Counted from the first letter of the stretch, positions 34,920 through 45,304 are shown. The stretch: 64,000 nt of DNA from Desulfatirhabdium butyrativorans DSM 18734 (GCF_000429925.1 NZ_KE386985.1:285739-349738), one strand, 5' to 3'. Translations and numbers: made by a program. Notes: a model not told the origin generated them from the letters alone.

Positions 34920-35789
34920 ATGTACCCAAACGGAAAATCTCGAAATAAGCTTCAGGCTATCGTTCTGGACTGGGCCGGAACGGCGGTGGACTATGGCTGT
35001 CTCGGGCCGGTCCGGGTGATCACGGCTGCTTTTCAGCGCTTTGGTATTTTGATTAAGGCGGCGGATGTCCGCCAATTCATGGGCCTGATGAAAAAAGAGC
35101 ACATCCGCCGGATATGCGAGCTTCCGGCTGTTTCCGCCCGCTGGAAAGAAAAATACGGATGGTACCCCGGAAAGACCGATATCGAGGATATTTACCTCGA
35201 AACCGAACGGCTGATGTTTTCCTGTCTGGCCGATCATGCGGAACCGATTCCCGGCTTGCTGGACTTCGTTCTGGAAGCCCGAGCAAAGGGCATCAAAATC
35301 GGCTCATCAACCGGATACACCCGACCCATGATGGATGTGCTCATTCCTGCAGCCTTACAGAAAGGGTATATGCCCGATGTGGTGATTTGTTCTTCCGATG
35401 CGCCGGCCGGAAGACCCTATCCCTGGATGTGTTATCTCAACGCCATTCAGTTGGATGTTTATCCCATGGAAACCATGGTGAAAATCGGAGATTCGATCAG
35501 CGACGTTTTTGAAGGACGAAATGCCGGTATGTGGACAATCGGGCTGACAAAATCCGGGAATGAACTTGGTCTTTCGGAAGCGGAAGTTCAAGCGCTCGCT
35601 GCCGGGGAGCTTTCCCAGAGACTTCAGGCGATAGAGACCCGAATGATGGATGCGGGCGCCCATTATACGGCCGAAGGCATCTGGGCATGCATGCCCGTTC
35701 TGGAAGAAATCGACAGGCGGCTGCAGCGGGGGGAAACACCGGGAGCAGCTTGCTCCCGATCCGTTATGCAAGCCGATATGCCCAATTGA
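34920..35789 (+). CDS. phnX: Phosphonoacetaldehyde hydrolase
   Basis: Splits phosphonoacetaldehyde into acetaldehyde and phosphate, the second step of aminoethylphosphonate breakdown. The 289-residue HAD enzyme starts with [15 protein letters not shown], where Asp and the AGT context are typical of PhnX, and has [28 protein letters not shown] and [16 protein letters not shown]. The Schiff-base lysine should lie in the cap (MGLMKKEHI). The start at 34920 follows AAGGAAAGG; the frame is open further upstream through the repeat, but those residues are not PhnX. phnW follows. Confidence 0.94.
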   Translation: MYPNGKSRNKLQAIVLDWAGTAVDYGCLGPVRVITAAFQRFGILIKAADVRQFMGLMKKEHIRRICELPAVSARWKEKYGWYPGKTDIEDIYLETERLMFSCLADHAEPIPGLLDFVLEARAKGIKIGSSTGYTRPMMDVLIPAALQKGYMPDVVICSSDAPAGRPYPWMCYLNAIQLDVYPMETMVKIGDSISDVFEGRNAGMWTIGLTKSGNELGLSEAEVQALAAGELSQRLQAIETRMMDAGAHYTAEGIWACMPVLEEIDRRLQRGETPGAACSRSVMQADMPN

Positions 35790-35967
35790 TCCGGATACCG
35801 GAGAAACGAAAAGAACCACTCTCGTGGCGCTATCGGGCGGAGGTGGCGGCAGGATCGCCGCAACCCCGGGAATGAAAATGGGCCAGTGATTTACTGCCTT
35901 CTGCCGACTGCCCGCTATTTTCACGATATAACCCGGCACATTTGCCGACACTTTCAAGAGGAATCCC

Positions 35968-37146
35968 ATGAATGCTTCTGACATGCCGAAAAACCCCTAT
36001 TTGTTACTGACCCCTGGTCCATTGACGACGACGGCGAGCGTCAAATGGGCGATGATGCAGGACTGGTGCACCTGGGACGACGATTACAAACAGATCGTGC
36101 AGGATATTCGCAGCGAACTCGTATCCTTGGCCACATCCCAGTCAGGGTATACGGCCGTGCTGATGCAGGGAAGCGGCACGTTCGGAGTCGAGTCGGTGTT
36201 GACTTCAGCCGTCCCGCAAAACGGAAAACTCCTGGTTTTGGCAAACGGCGTCTATGGTCGTCGGATGGTGCACATCGCTCGCAAGGCAGGCATTCGGTGT
36301 TGTGTGAGCGACAGCGGCGAAACGAAACCGCCTGACCTCGATCGACTCAAAAGCATGCTGACGATCGAGCCGTCGATCTCCCACGTCGCGGTTGTTCACT
36401 GTGAAACGACGACCGGAATGCTCAACCCGATATTGGAGATCGGTAACATCGTCAATGCCTTCCGAAAAGTGTTCATTGTAGACGCCATGAGCAGTTTCGG
36501 CGGCATTCCGTTGGATATGGCGCAGATCCATGCAGATTACCTGATCAGCTCCGCCAACAAATGCATCCAGGGGGTTCCCGGCTTTTCCTTTATCATCGCC
36601 AGAGAAGATGAATTGCGAGAGACCCGGGATAGGGCCAAGTCCCTCAGCCTGGACCTCTTCGACCAATGGGAAGCCATGGAGAACGACCATGGCAAATGGC
36701 GATTCACTTCGCCCACCCATGTCGTTCGGGCCTTTGCGCAGGCGTTGGCGGAATTGAAGGAAGAAGGGGGTATCGAAGCACGCTATCATCGTTATGCCAA
36801 AAACCAGCTCCTGCTCGTTTCCGGCATGAAAGCGCTCGGATTTCAGCCTCTGTTGCCCGAACCCCTCCATTCACCCATCATCACGGCCTTTCGGTATCCG
36901 AATCATCCGGGTTTCGATTTCGGGTTATTCTATCGGCTGCTCAAACAGCGCGGGTTTGTCATTTATCCGGGGAAGGTCACCGATATCGATACGTTCCGAA
37001 TCGGGTCGATCGGAGATGTCCATGAGCAGGATATTTCGCGGCTCCTCCAGGCCGTCGAGCGGAGCATGTACTGGAGGGTCGGAATACCGGGCGGATGGGA
37101 ACAGGGGCTCAGCAAACATCGATACAATGAACGGGTATGGATATGA
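35968..37146 (+). CDS. phnW: 2-aminoethylphosphonate-pyruvate transaminase
   Basis: Transfers the amino group of 2-aminoethylphosphonate to pyruvate, giving phosphonoacetaldehyde for PhnX. The 392-residue PLP enzyme starts with [18 protein letters not shown] and has [27 protein letters not shown] and the PLP lysine in [22 protein letters not shown] precedes the ATG. It is about 180 bp after phnX on the same strand. Confidence 0.95.
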   Translation: MNASDMPKNPYLLLTPGPLTTTASVKWAMMQDWCTWDDDYKQIVQDIRSELVSLATSQSGYTAVLMQGSGTFGVESVLTSAVPQNGKLLVLANGVYGRRMVHIARKAGIRCCVSDSGETKPPDLDRLKSMLTIEPSISHVAVVHCETTTGMLNPILEIGNIVNAFRKVFIVDAMSSFGGIPLDMAQIHADYLISSANKCIQGVPGFSFIIAREDELRETRDRAKSLSLDLFDQWEAMENDHGKWRFTSPTHVVRAFAQALAELKEEGGIEARYHRYAKNQLLLVSGMKALGFQPLLPEPLHSPIITAFRYPNHPGFDFGLFYRLLKQRGFVIYPGKVTDIDTFRIGSIGDVHEQDISRLLQAVERSMYWRVGIPGGWEQGLSKHRYNERVWI

Positions 37147-37256
37147 AAGGAGGTGATCGGCTCATTCGAGGGTTTCAAGAAGGCAGCGGTTGATGAAAAC
37201 AATGGATCATACGCAAAAGAATCCAACAAGCTTGTTCGAATCGAAAGGAGAAAACA

Positions 37257-38840
37257 ATGAAGTTCAGATTTCCGGGGAAACACACCAAGATCGCGATTTT
37301 CGTGTTGTGGATGCTGTTCGCCGTTTCTTCGATGGCGGCAGCAGAAGTGAAATATGTCTTTTTCTTTCTCGGGGACGGTATGTCCACCAGCCAGATTCAG
37401 ACGACCGAAGCCGCCATGGCAACGGCTTATGCAAAATCCAGCAATCAATCGTTGGGGCCGGAAGCAGGTGATTTGGATGCGCAATATCTTTTGAATGCAG
37501 CGGCACATCTCCGGTTCACGCAGTTTCCCATCATGGGCATGCAGACAACATACGATGCCTATTCGCTGAATACGGACTCGGCTAGTGCAGGAACGGCCTT
37601 CGCTTGCGGTATCAAAACCAAAAGCGGCATGATCAACATGAGTCCGGATCAGAAAGAGCAATACAAAAGTGTGGCCCAATTGGCTCACGAGCGAGGCATG
37701 AAGGTCGGGATATTGACCAGTGTTTCGATCGATCATGCAACCCCCGCATCTTACTATGCGAGTGCTGCATCACGATCTTACTACAACAGCATTGGAACGC
37801 AGCTTGCCAATAGCGGGTATGAGTTTTTTGGCGGTGGTGGATTTGTGTCCCCACAGAAGGCCGAAAAATCCGGCGACACCAACAACGATGTGTATGCCTT
37901 GTTGGCACAGAACGGTTACACGGTCCTCAATGATCGCTCCTCCATCCTGAATTTGAAAACCAATCCAAAGAGCAAGGTGGTTGCCATCAATCCATGGCTA
38001 CAGGACAGCTCGGCGCTGCCTTACCATTTGGATAAGGTTTATTACGATAACGGAAACAAGAATCTGACCTTGAGTGAAATGACAGCAGTGGCCATCGCCA
38101 ATCTGGAAGCTCTCGATCGGAAAGAAGGCGGAAAAGGTTTCTTCATTATGGTTGAGGGCGGGAAAATCGACTGGGCCTGTCATGCAAACGATGCCATGGC
38201 CGCGATGGTCGACGTGACCGATTTCGATGCCGCCGTCGGTCAAGCCATCGACTTTTACAACAAGCACCCGAATGAAACGCTCATCGTTGTTACAGGGGAT
38301 CATGAAACCGGCGGTATGAGTGTCGGGCATGCAACGACGGCTTACAAGGCCTATTATGACAAGATGTTCGGTCAAAAGGCGACTTTTCAATATTTTACAG
38401 ACAACCAGTGGAAAGCGCACAAAGCGAAATATGCTACAGGGTATGATTACACTCGGTCCGACAATTTGGCTTCAAACGCCGAAATGGTGGCCTTGCTGAA
38501 AGATGTGTTTGGTCTGGATTATAGCAGCCTCAATGATTACCAGAAAGAACGCCTGGAAGATGCTTACGATCAATCGATGACTGGAAAGAACAGCAACAAT
38601 AATGCAGCCAATAAACTGCTCTATGGTGGCTATGAGCCGATTACGGTAACAATCACACATATCCTGAACGAAATCGGTGGAATCGGGTGGACGTCCTATT
38701 CTCATACAGGGCAGCCCGTACCTCTTTTCGCCAAAGGCGAGAACGCCGACACGTTTGTTGGTTTCTATGACAATACGGATATCGCCAAAAAACTGGCTTC
38801 CGTAATGGGCATCGCACAAAGCTTGCCCGTGTTGAAATAA
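37257..38840 (+). CDS. Secreted alkaline phosphatase
   Basis: Releases phosphate from organic esters in the periplasm. The 527-residue protein has a signal peptide ending near AAAE, the metal motif FFFLGDGMSTSQIQ, the nucleophile serine in NTDSASAGTAFACG, ILTSVSIDHATPASYYA, VEGGKIDWACHANDA and VTGDHETGGM. This is a PhoA-superfamily enzyme, longer than E. coli PhoA. AAAGGAG precedes the ATG and a strong terminator follows. Its place after the phosphonate genes fits phosphate-starvation control, but I see no Pho box just upstream. Confidence 0.92.
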   Translation: MKFRFPGKHTKIAIFVLWMLFAVSSMAAAEVKYVFFFLGDGMSTSQIQTTEAAMATAYAKSSNQSLGPEAGDLDAQYLLNAAAHLRFTQFPIMGMQTTYDAYSLNTDSASAGTAFACGIKTKSGMINMSPDQKEQYKSVAQLAHERGMKVGILTSVSIDHATPASYYASAASRSYYNSIGTQLANSGYEFFGGGGFVSPQKAEKSGDTNNDVYALLAQNGYTVLNDRSSILNLKTNPKSKVVAINPWLQDSSALPYHLDKVYYDNGNKNLTLSEMTAVAIANLEALDRKEGGKGFFIMVEGGKIDWACHANDAMAAMVDVTDFDAAVGQAIDFYNKHPNETLIVVTGDHETGGMSVGHATTAYKAYYDKMFGQKATFQYFTDNQWKAHKAKYATGYDYTRSDNLASNAEMVALLKDVFGLDYSSLNDYQKERLEDAYDQSMTGKNSNNNAANKLLYGGYEPITVTITHILNEIGGIGWTSYSHTGQPVPLFAKGENADTFVGFYDNTDIAKKLASVMGIAQSLPVLK

Positions 38841-38868
38841 TCCGGCATCCGTAGAGGTTTACAAAACG

Positions 38869-38917
38869 ATCCCACAGGCCAGAAATGGGAACTTTTGGGC
38901 CTGTGGGATGTCTTTTT
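38869..38917 (+). terminator. Rho-independent terminator after the alkaline phosphatase
   Basis: ATCCCACAGGCC and GGCCTGTGGGAT form a perfect 12-bp stem round a 17-base loop, followed by GTCTTTTT. It closes the alkaline phosphatase unit and separates it from the YibE/F-like gene. Confidence 0.9.
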
Positions 38918-38935
38918 GGGCAATTGGAGAACGAC

Positions 38936-40069
38936 ATGTCTATCTCGAAAAATCACTGGCTTTTTTCCGGCTCGATGATCTTGATCTGTATCGGCTTATG
39001 GTTTCTGGATATCGGCAACATCCCCCAATCGCCCAAAGGATTGCACGATCGGGCTCTGGTGCTCGAAGTTGACAACCGATTGGTTCGTACCCACATGATC
39101 GTCAGAACCGGTGAACAAATCCTACGGGTGAGATTGCTGGGAGGACCGGCAGCCGGGCAGGAATTTACGATGGGAAATCGGCTGACGGGAAAGATGGAAT
39201 TGGACGAGTATTACGTGCCGGGTGCGACCATCCTGGTGGAGTATGACATTGCTGATGGAAAACCATTGAACGGTCTGGCCAGGGGATATTTTCGACTGCA
39301 TTATCTGGTGCTGTTGCTGTTGCTGTTTGGGGTGTTGTTATGCGTCGTCGGCGGACGCACCGGATTCAATGCGCTTTTGTCTTTTCTGCTGGTCGCGATG
39401 GTACTGTGGAAATTGTTTTTCCCGATGTTGCTCAAGGGATATCCGCCAATATGGACAGGTCTTGTCATCGCCACATTGCTGACGGGTTTTATCTGCTTAT
39501 CGGTCGGCGGACTGAATCGAAGGGGCGTATCCGCATTTCTGGGTTCACTCTCCGGAATATCGTTGACCTGTGTGCTTGCTGTCATCTCGACAAAGGCATT
39601 TCATTTGCACGGCGCCATACAACCGTTTTCTGAAACCCTATTGTATTCCGGGTATTATGGACTCAATTTGACGGATATTTTCATTGCGAGTGTGTTCATT
39701 GCATCATCTGGCGCTGTCATGGATTTGGCAATGGATATCTCTGCCAGTATGGAGGAAATCAAGTGGAGCCAGCAGCACATATCCTTCGTGGCGCATCTTG
39801 CTTCCGGATTGCGGGTGGGACGTGCAGCCCTTGGTACAATGGCCACCACCCTGCTGTTGGCCTATTCCATCAGCCACAGCACCATGTTCATGTTCTTCAT
39901 GGCAAAGGGGCTTCCGCCGGAGAATCTCCTGAATGCGCCCTTTGTCTCCGCTGAACTGTTGAATATTCTTATCGGCAGCTTCGGGCTGATTGCCGTGGCA
40001 CCGCTGACGGCTTTGATATCGGCCTTGTTCTGCCGTATCGAACATGCTGTCGAATATTCCATTGGTTAA
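38936..40069 (+). CDS. YibE/F-like multispanning membrane protein
   Basis: The 377-residue protein matches the YibE/F family (PF07907), whose function is unknown. A first membrane helix (SGSMILICIGLWFLDIG) is followed by an extracytoplasmic domain (about 30-115) and then seven or more hydrophobic segments, with the family-like LTDIFIASVFIASSGAVMDLAMDIS and LLAYSISHSTMFMFFM. The ATG at 38936 follows GGAGA. It is the last plus-strand gene before the minus-strand block. Confidence 0.82.
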   Translation: MSISKNHWLFSGSMILICIGLWFLDIGNIPQSPKGLHDRALVLEVDNRLVRTHMIVRTGEQILRVRLLGGPAAGQEFTMGNRLTGKMELDEYYVPGATILVEYDIADGKPLNGLARGYFRLHYLVLLLLLFGVLLCVVGGRTGFNALLSFLLVAMVLWKLFFPMLLKGYPPIWTGLVIATLLTGFICLSVGGLNRRGVSAFLGSLSGISLTCVLAVISTKAFHLHGAIQPFSETLLYSGYYGLNLTDIFIASVFIASSGAVMDLAMDISASMEEIKWSQQHISFVAHLASGLRVGRAALGTMATTLLLAYSISHSTMFMFFMAKGLPPENLLNAPFVSAELLNILIGSFGLIAVAPLTALISALFCRIEHAVEYSIG

Positions 40070-40100
40070 ATGTGAGGGCTTCGCAACAAGTCGAAGGATA

Positions 40101-40202
40101 TCAAGAGTGCCGCATGGGGGCTGGGGCGTCGATGCCGAGAATGAAGACGGGCTTCTTTCTCGGCATTGATTTTCCGAGTATCCGGATTTCGAGTTCAGGC
40201 AT
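40101..40202 (-). pseudogene. 33-codon stub of a phoH 5-prime end
   Basis: Starting with an ATG inside the last codons of olsF, the frame reads MPELEIRILGKSMPRKKPVF and then IL before it diverges and stops. The complete phoH at 55294-56661 begins MPKPKTRTPGKRMPRNKKKV then FIL. The overlap of this start with the olsF end (ATGCCTGA) shows how the two genes were once joined. Confidence 0.75.
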
Positions 40203-41979
40203 CGGTTGCCCTGATGAATCGCTTGCACATGCGCGTATGGGTTTTCTCGAGATCGACGACGATCAGCGCGTCGATCACATCCGAAAATTTGTCATCGATG
40301 TTGAATCCAAGCACTTTGCCGTTGAGTTTGAGGTAATGCTTCAGCAGAACAGGAATCCCTTTTCCGTCAGGCTCGATTTGAGATATCCAATGGGATACCT
40401 CATCGATGGATTCGGGATATGCTAAGCGCCGATCTCTGTTCTCCGATATTCCGAACCATAAGCGATAAGGATGCCGCGGTTTCACCCGGGAGGCCCAATC
40501 CGGTTCGCTATGATGCAGCATCAGGAAGTGGGCCATGAGTTTTTTGGAAAAGTCCCGATAATCGTTTCGGATGCTGACCAGACCGAACAATATCCGGTAG
40601 CCGGGATTTCTCCGGATAAATTCGCCGATGCCTCTCCAGATCGTGATCAGACTGTTGTGCTTCTTTTGATACTCGATGCGCACAAAAGATCTGCCGAATT
40701 CGATCATGCTGGCTGCCTGATCGAAGAATGAACGGTTCAAGCGAAACAGGGTGTTCGTATAAAGACCTTTTTTGCCGTAGGCAGCCAGGATTTCATCCAC
40801 CAGCCCCAGGCGGTACCCTCCGATGATTTCTCCGGTTTTTCGATTGCACATGAACAAGTGGCGATAATGGTCATCGAAACGATCCAGATCGAGGGATCGT
40901 CCCGTTCCTTCCCGCACGGCCCGAAATGCCTGCTCCCGAAGCCGGCCGATTTCCCGGAGAGCATGGGGAATCTGGTCGCTGACAGCGATATAGACCGCAT
41001 GATCCTCGGCCGTGATCAGAAGCTGTTCCTTTGGCAAAGCTTGGATTTCTTGTCGAAGAATATCCGGTGCAATCGGTTCGATCAGGGGTTCACGATGGTT
41101 GTGTCTCCGAACGAATACCGAAGCGGTTCCATCTGAAAACCATTTTCTTTCTTCCCGTTGATACTGAAGGATTTCGGTCGTGGTTCTGAGGTAAGCGACC
41201 AATTCCTTGTCACTTGTTTTGCGTTTCAGAAAAGACCAGGCAAGAGGCTTGCCGATATGAACACCAATATGCTGCTTACCTTTGTTGACCAATTCTCTGG
41301 GAAGCAGAAGTGTCCGCAGGCGGGGTGACAGCAGACCGGCCATGGAAAACAGGGTGCTGTTCCGACCTGGAAAGTAAACCGGAAGTGTGGTTGCCCGGGT
41401 TTTTCGAATCAGCGCAGCAACATGATGGCTCCAGTCGGGATCGGTGATCCTTTGGCGTTTCGGATTCCAGGAAGCGACTTCGCCCGCAGGGAATACAACC
41501 AGCGCTCCCCCTTGGCTCAGCCACAAGAAGGACTGTTTCAAACCTGCATAATTTTCGGATACCTTCCGGTTGTCGAAAGGATTGACCGGGATGATCCATT
41601 CCTCAAGATTCTGGATTTGTTTCAAAAGGTAATTGCCCATGATGCGAACATCGGATCGGATTTTGGAAATCATCGCGCCGATGATGAGGCCCTCAAGACC
41701 TCCGAAGGGGTGATTGGCAACGACAACCAGCGGTTCTGAAGCCGGAATCTGGTGGAGCAGGATTTCATCATAGGAATAGCGAACATCCATGGTTTCGAGA
41801 ATCGTGTCAAATGCGGATCTCTTTGAACGATTGACGACTTGCTTGTCTTGAAATCGGCTGTAATGCGCATTGACATCATCGATACCGAGAAACCGCTCGA
41901 TCGGCTGCTGAAAAACGGAGAAAAGCTTTCTGGCGAAGGGTGTTTCGATGGTTAAAGAAAGATCGATCAATTTTTCCAT
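40195..41979 (-). CDS. OlsF-like bifunctional acyltransferase (ornithine lipid synthase)
   Basis: The 594-residue protein joins an N-terminal PlsC-like acyltransferase (VVVANHPFGGLEGLIIGAM near residue 88, VFPAGEVASW) to a C-terminal GNAT/hemolysin-like N-acyltransferase (from about 330; RKTGEIIGGYRLGLVDEIL, MIEFGRSFVRIEYQ, LKHYLKLNGKVLGFNID). This order is that of OlsF, which makes ornithine lipids in two acylations. Ornithine lipids replace phospholipids when phosphate is scarce, which fits the candidate Pho box 127 bp upstream and the phosphate genes nearby. Only the substrate is uncertain; lysine or glycine lipids are alternatives. Confidence 0.8.
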   Translation of the reverse strand: MEKLIDLSLTIETPFARKLFSVFQQPIERFLGIDDVNAHYSRFQDKQVVNRSKRSAFDTILETMDVRYSYDEILLHQIPASEPLVVVANHPFGGLEGLIIGAMISKIRSDVRIMGNYLLKQIQNLEEWIIPVNPFDNRKVSENYAGLKQSFLWLSQGGALVVFPAGEVASWNPKRQRITDPDWSHHVAALIRKTRATTLPVYFPGRNSTLFSMAGLLSPRLRTLLLPRELVNKGKQHIGVHIGKPLAWSFLKRKTSDKELVAYLRTTTEILQYQREERKWFSDGTASVFVRRHNHREPLIEPIAPDILRQEIQALPKEQLLITAEDHAVYIAVSDQIPHALREIGRLREQAFRAVREGTGRSLDLDRFDDHYRHLFMCNRKTGEIIGGYRLGLVDEILAAYGKKGLYTNTLFRLNRSFFDQAASMIEFGRSFVRIEYQKKHNSLITIWRGIGEFIRRNPGYRILFGLVSIRNDYRDFSKKLMAHFLMLHHSEPDWASRVKPRHPYRLWFGISENRDRRLAYPESIDEVSHWISQIEPDGKGIPVLLKHYLKLNGKVLGFNIDDKFSDVIDALIVVDLEKTHTRMCKRFIRATDA

Positions 41980-42547
41980 ACGGTTGGCCTTTCAAGGTTG
42001 TTTTGTTCAAGATGAAAGGGATATCAGGTTCGATGAATTCGACACGGACGAAAACAGTGCAGCGATGCCATTTTTCCAAGTCTTATAGGCCGGAATTGTT
42101 TTCCCAATATTCGGCGAATATTAATTTTTGCTAACGATTCGTTGGTGGGAAAAAAGGCAGACGGAATGATCTCATCGGCAAGTCCCAAGGCTCTTGTCCG
42201 AACTGTTGCCGTCTTGGGTTGCACGCAGGATGGGTGTGAGAAGAAAGATGGGGCAGTTGCCGAAGAAACCGCAAGTGGTGCGAGCATCAATTGAATGCTT
42301 GCTGAATACGGACAGACACCGGCAGGGATGTGTTTCACACACCCCTGCCGGTTGCAGGAGGGCGGTTTTCAATCGACCCCCTGCATGATTCCAAGGAGTT
42401 TCATTCCCGGAAGCGGCAAGCCTCATGGTCCTGCGGATGACTTTCCGGATCACAACCGACGGCACTGCCCGTCCAATTCATAGAACGCCTTCATCCAACC
42501 GCATCGGCATGATGCCATTGAAAAGGGGTTTCGCTTCAGGTGGGAGA
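41980..42547. other. Intergenic region with Pho box and a long hairpin
   Basis: No gene is supported in 568 bp. Apart from the box at 42106-42141 it has a hairpin at 42318-42352: ACCGGCAGGG pairs with CCCTGCCGGT, and inside the loop TGTGT pairs with ACACA. No T-run follows on either strand, so it may be a structured transcript or a processing site. Confidence 0.55.
42106..42141 (-). promoter_or_regulatory. Candidate Pho box 4, upstream of olsF
   Basis: On the minus strand the core is ATTAATATTCGCCGAATA (42108-42125), preceded by CGAATCGTTAGC, parallel to the CGAATTGTTAAC before the boxes in the 371-bp repeats. It lies 127 bp before the olsF-like ATG. Confidence 0.6.
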
Positions 42548-42901
42548 TCACCACTTTCGATACAGAATTTCGTCCTGCTCCGGGCTTTCTTGTTGATGTT
42601 CCGTTTTCTCCTCCTCTTCCAGACAAGGCTCTTCACAGGATACGACAAATGCGGGTGTGTTTTCTTCCTCAGAGGGCTCATTTTCGCGCCATTTGAGCTG
42701 AATCTCGAATTTGAATTTTCCTTTCTTCGCCGATGCTGTCATTTCCACATCGACTTCCCCGCAGGGGGTTAATGTGACAAAGGATGAGGCTTGTTGCAGG
42801 ACAAGTTTTCCTTCCCGAAAGCTTTTGCCCAGGTCGTCGAACAAGTTGGCGATGGCTTCAGGGGTTAACCGGCATTTGACTTCGATTTCGGTGTGTTTCA
42901 T
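42548..42901 (-). CDS. Amphi-Trp domain protein 1 (GAK cluster)
   Basis: The 117-residue product starts at an ATG after AGGAGG (MKHTEIEVKCRL) and has the amphi-Trp pattern: an N-terminal helix (IANLFDDLGKSFREGKLVLQ), then beta strands ending GKFKFEIQLKW with the closing Trp. An acidic tail (SCEEPCLEEEEKTE) is extra. Function unknown; such proteins go with the HprK-like kinase and ATP-grasp enzyme of the GAK system. It is the last gene of the minus-strand cluster. Confidence 0.82.
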   Translation of the reverse strand: MKHTEIEVKCRLTPEAIANLFDDLGKSFREGKLVLQQASSFVTLTPCGEVDVEMTASAKKGKFKFEIQLKWRENEPSEEENTPAFVVSCEEPCLEEEEKTEHQQESPEQDEILYRKW

Positions 42902-42986
42902 CAGGGCCTCCTGTTGAAGAATGGTTATTGGAACGACATATCCGATGGTCACGCCAAGCTGCCGATCGCCTCGATTCGGCATTTGA

Positions 42987-44177
42987 TCAGACCACGGAGA
43001 ATAAAACCGATATCAGCTTCTTGGCATCGATTCGACTCGGATCGTCTTTGGAAATCAGATCTAAGGCCAGAATTCGGATTCCCATGCATTGCAGTGCGTT
43101 GATTTCGAAGGAACCTGGATAATCCGTCCGGGTTGGATCCAGCAAAACGATATCGAGCAGATTGGGCTCGATTGCAACGATGGGCAAATCCCGGACCAAC
43201 AATCGATTGATCCAACGAATTTGTTCCAGAATCGAATATCCCCGCAATTCCGGATCGATGCCCATGTTGGGAATAAATACCTTGGGGCAAGGGTTTCGGC
43301 ACACGGCATAACCGACGCCGTGCGGCAGCAAATTCACCAGAATGCTGGAAAAGAAACTACCCATCGGAAAGCAGATCATATCCGCATCCTGGATCAGGGT
43401 GATCATTTTATCCCGGATACTCGTCGTCACCGGTTCGTAGCGGTGCAACGATCGGGTGAGAGCAATGTCGATGATTCTGGATGGAAGCGGGGCGCATTCC
43501 TTCGCGGTGATGCGGTGCTGTCCGAGGACCACCTGCCCTGTTTCCAGGGTTGCCGCAAGATGGAGGGGAGAGTTGACGACCGGTCGAACCGTTCCCCGTA
43601 CCTGGGCCAGTTTGGAATAGATGTAAATGACCGGATCGAGATGGCGATCATAATTCAAGTATCCGCCGGTCAAAACGAGATTACCGACGCTTGCGCCCCG
43701 TAAATCGAAGCAGGCGGGCATGTGATGGTTGAACACGGCCAGATGGTTGCGAATAATCTTCCGCATGGGGTGGGCAACATCGGCCATCAGGGGGTGATCG
43801 CCTCTGACCATGGCCTCGATCGTTGATCGCAGCTCCTTTGGCTCTCCTGTTTTGGGAAGACGATAGGCAAACAGGCGGTAAACTTCCGGGTTTCCCTGAA
43901 GGGACTGATCGGCAAGTGCCATCAGACGGTTTCGGATATCGCCAACTGCAGGCATGTTGAATGCATCCCGCAGAATGGCTGAACTGCCCCCCGAATCAAA
44001 AGGGGTGATGATGTGGATGGAATTGTGGGTGTAATGAATCAATTCCTGGGAAACTTCGCGGAGCGCGCTGCCCCCGCTGAAAAATAAAATCTTGGGCCCG
44101 AATTCCGGACTTTTCCGATACAGAGCGAGTTTGGCAGCGTTCGGAATGGGGATATTTTTGGTTAGCTCAACATACAT
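42987..44177 (-). CDS. CofD-like protein of the GAK system
   Basis: The 396-residue product resembles CofD/YvcK-type proteins that bind nucleotide or phosphoglycolate-type ligands: KILFFSGGSALREVSQELI at residues 29-47, ITPFDSGGSSAILRDAFNMPAVGDIRNRL, VGNLVLTGGYL and FPMGSFFSSILVNLLP. A catalytic role is not established. I start at ATG 44177 (MYVELTKN); an upstream start at 44246 would overlap the kinase gene by 19 bases. It follows the HprK-related gene in the same orientation. Confidence 0.85.
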   Translation of the reverse strand: MYVELTKNIPIPNAAKLALYRKSPEFGPKILFFSGGSALREVSQELIHYTHNSIHIITPFDSGGSSAILRDAFNMPAVGDIRNRLMALADQSLQGNPEVYRLFAYRLPKTGEPKELRSTIEAMVRGDHPLMADVAHPMRKIIRNHLAVFNHHMPACFDLRGASVGNLVLTGGYLNYDRHLDPVIYIYSKLAQVRGTVRPVVNSPLHLAATLETGQVVLGQHRITAKECAPLPSRIIDIALTRSLHRYEPVTTSIRDKMITLIQDADMICFPMGSFFSSILVNLLPHGVGYAVCRNPCPKVFIPNMGIDPELRGYSILEQIRWINRLLVRDLPIVAIEPNLLDIVLLDPTRTDYPGSFEINALQCMGIRILALDLISKDDPSRIDAKKLISVLFSVV

Positions 44178-44227
44178 GGTATCGATCCATCCAATTGGAA
44201 ATGGCTCTTTTCTCCCTGCCGTCCTGC

Positions 44228-45304
44228 TTAAAACAAATGCTTGCAACGATCGATGACTGCCTCGAAATCGACCCCGCCGGTGATTTCATAAATGGGCGTT
44301 TCCCCGAGCCGTTCGAGATAATCCATATCCGTCGGATCGTCGGGTTTGAACCCTCGGCTTCCGAGATAAAACAAACCGGTCGCTTTTTGAAAGGTGGCCA
44401 GCAAATCCTTTCGATCGTTCAAGGAAACCGTTTGCATATCCATCGGTTTATCCTGAGGCTTCCAATTGAGAATCAACAGGGCATGCAATGGGGTACAGAG
44501 CAGAAAACGGCTTTTGGGAAAGCATCGGTCGATGGGTGCATCGTATTTTTCCTCCAACCGCCAAAGCGTTTCAGCGGTCATTCCGGAATACCGTTCAATA
44601 TCATTTTCAGGCAATAACCCATGTAAATTCGGGTTGTTCAATATGGTGCCCGGATTGATCCGAGGCAGTTTGGCCACACCGTGCATGAGCAAGCGATCGG
44701 AAGTCTTTTCCAGGACCAGTCTGTCGTTGCTGACGAAATCCGCCCCTTCACGCAACAAATGAAGGCTGAGGGTGGATTTGCCCATGCCCGAAAAGCCGGC
44801 AATGGCTATACCCAATCCCCGGAAAACGACGCCGGCAGCATGGGCCAGTATGCCGCCGGCATCCAGCATCCATTGGATGTATCGGTTGTTGATGAAATTG
44901 ATGATCTGGTTGAGATTGTTTTTGCAGGGACCGATGGCGATGTGATCGCCTTCACCGAAAATGAAGACCATACCGGTCAGCCGTTTTCGGACGATTCGAC
45001 CGTCTTCCAGATCGACGTATTCTTCTTTTATACGGGTCTTACCCGGATCCGGTCTCTTGGGAATCAGGGGAAAACCGATTTCGACGGCTTCTGCTTCGTG
45101 CACGGAGATCGTGTAGGCCGGAGGGCCTTCCTCCGGTGCAAGAAACGGATGGAAGTAGGTCTGCAAACCGGAGAGAATCTCGCTGTCGTTGGTCCGAACC
45201 GCGATGGTGCACTCACCGAAGCGCACCCATAGATTCTCCAATGGGGGATAGGTGTTTCGAATGGCTTCCGCTATGGATTTGCGGTTCATGGAACGTAGCA
45301 TCAT
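44228..45304 (-). CDS. HprK-related kinase B (GAK system)
   Basis: The 358-residue protein has an HPr kinase/phosphorylase-like ATPase core with P loop GFSGMGKSTLSLHLL near residue 163 and VSNDRLVLE and KLPRINPGTIL downstream. HPr kinase phosphorylates a serine in a partner protein, but no HPr gene is near, so the target is unknown. N-terminal residues 1-120 form a separate domain. The start overlaps the ATP-grasp stop (ATGA). An upstream in-frame start exists at 45349. Confidence 0.85.
   Translation of the reverse strand: MMLRSMNRKSIAEAIRNTYPPLENLWVRFGECTIAVRTNDSEILSGLQTYFHPFLAPEEGPPAYTISVHEAEAVEIGFPLIPKRPDPGKTRIKEEYVDLEDGRIVRKRLTGMVFIFGEGDHIAIGPCKNNLNQIINFINNRYIQWMLDAGGILAHAAGVVFRGLGIAIAGFSGMGKSTLSLHLLREGADFVSNDRLVLEKTSDRLLMHGVAKLPRINPGTILNNPNLHGLLPENDIERYSGMTAETLWRLEEKYDAPIDRCFPKSRFLLCTPLHALLILNWKPQDKPMDMQTVSLNDRKDLLATFQKATGLFYLGSRGFKPDDPTDMDYLERLGETPIYEITGGVDFEAVIDRCKHLF

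Noticed and set aside
42318-42352. Long hairpin as a terminator of the GAK operon
   Set aside because: No T-run on the minus strand and about 200 bp from the last stop codon, so I left it as an unexplained hairpin.
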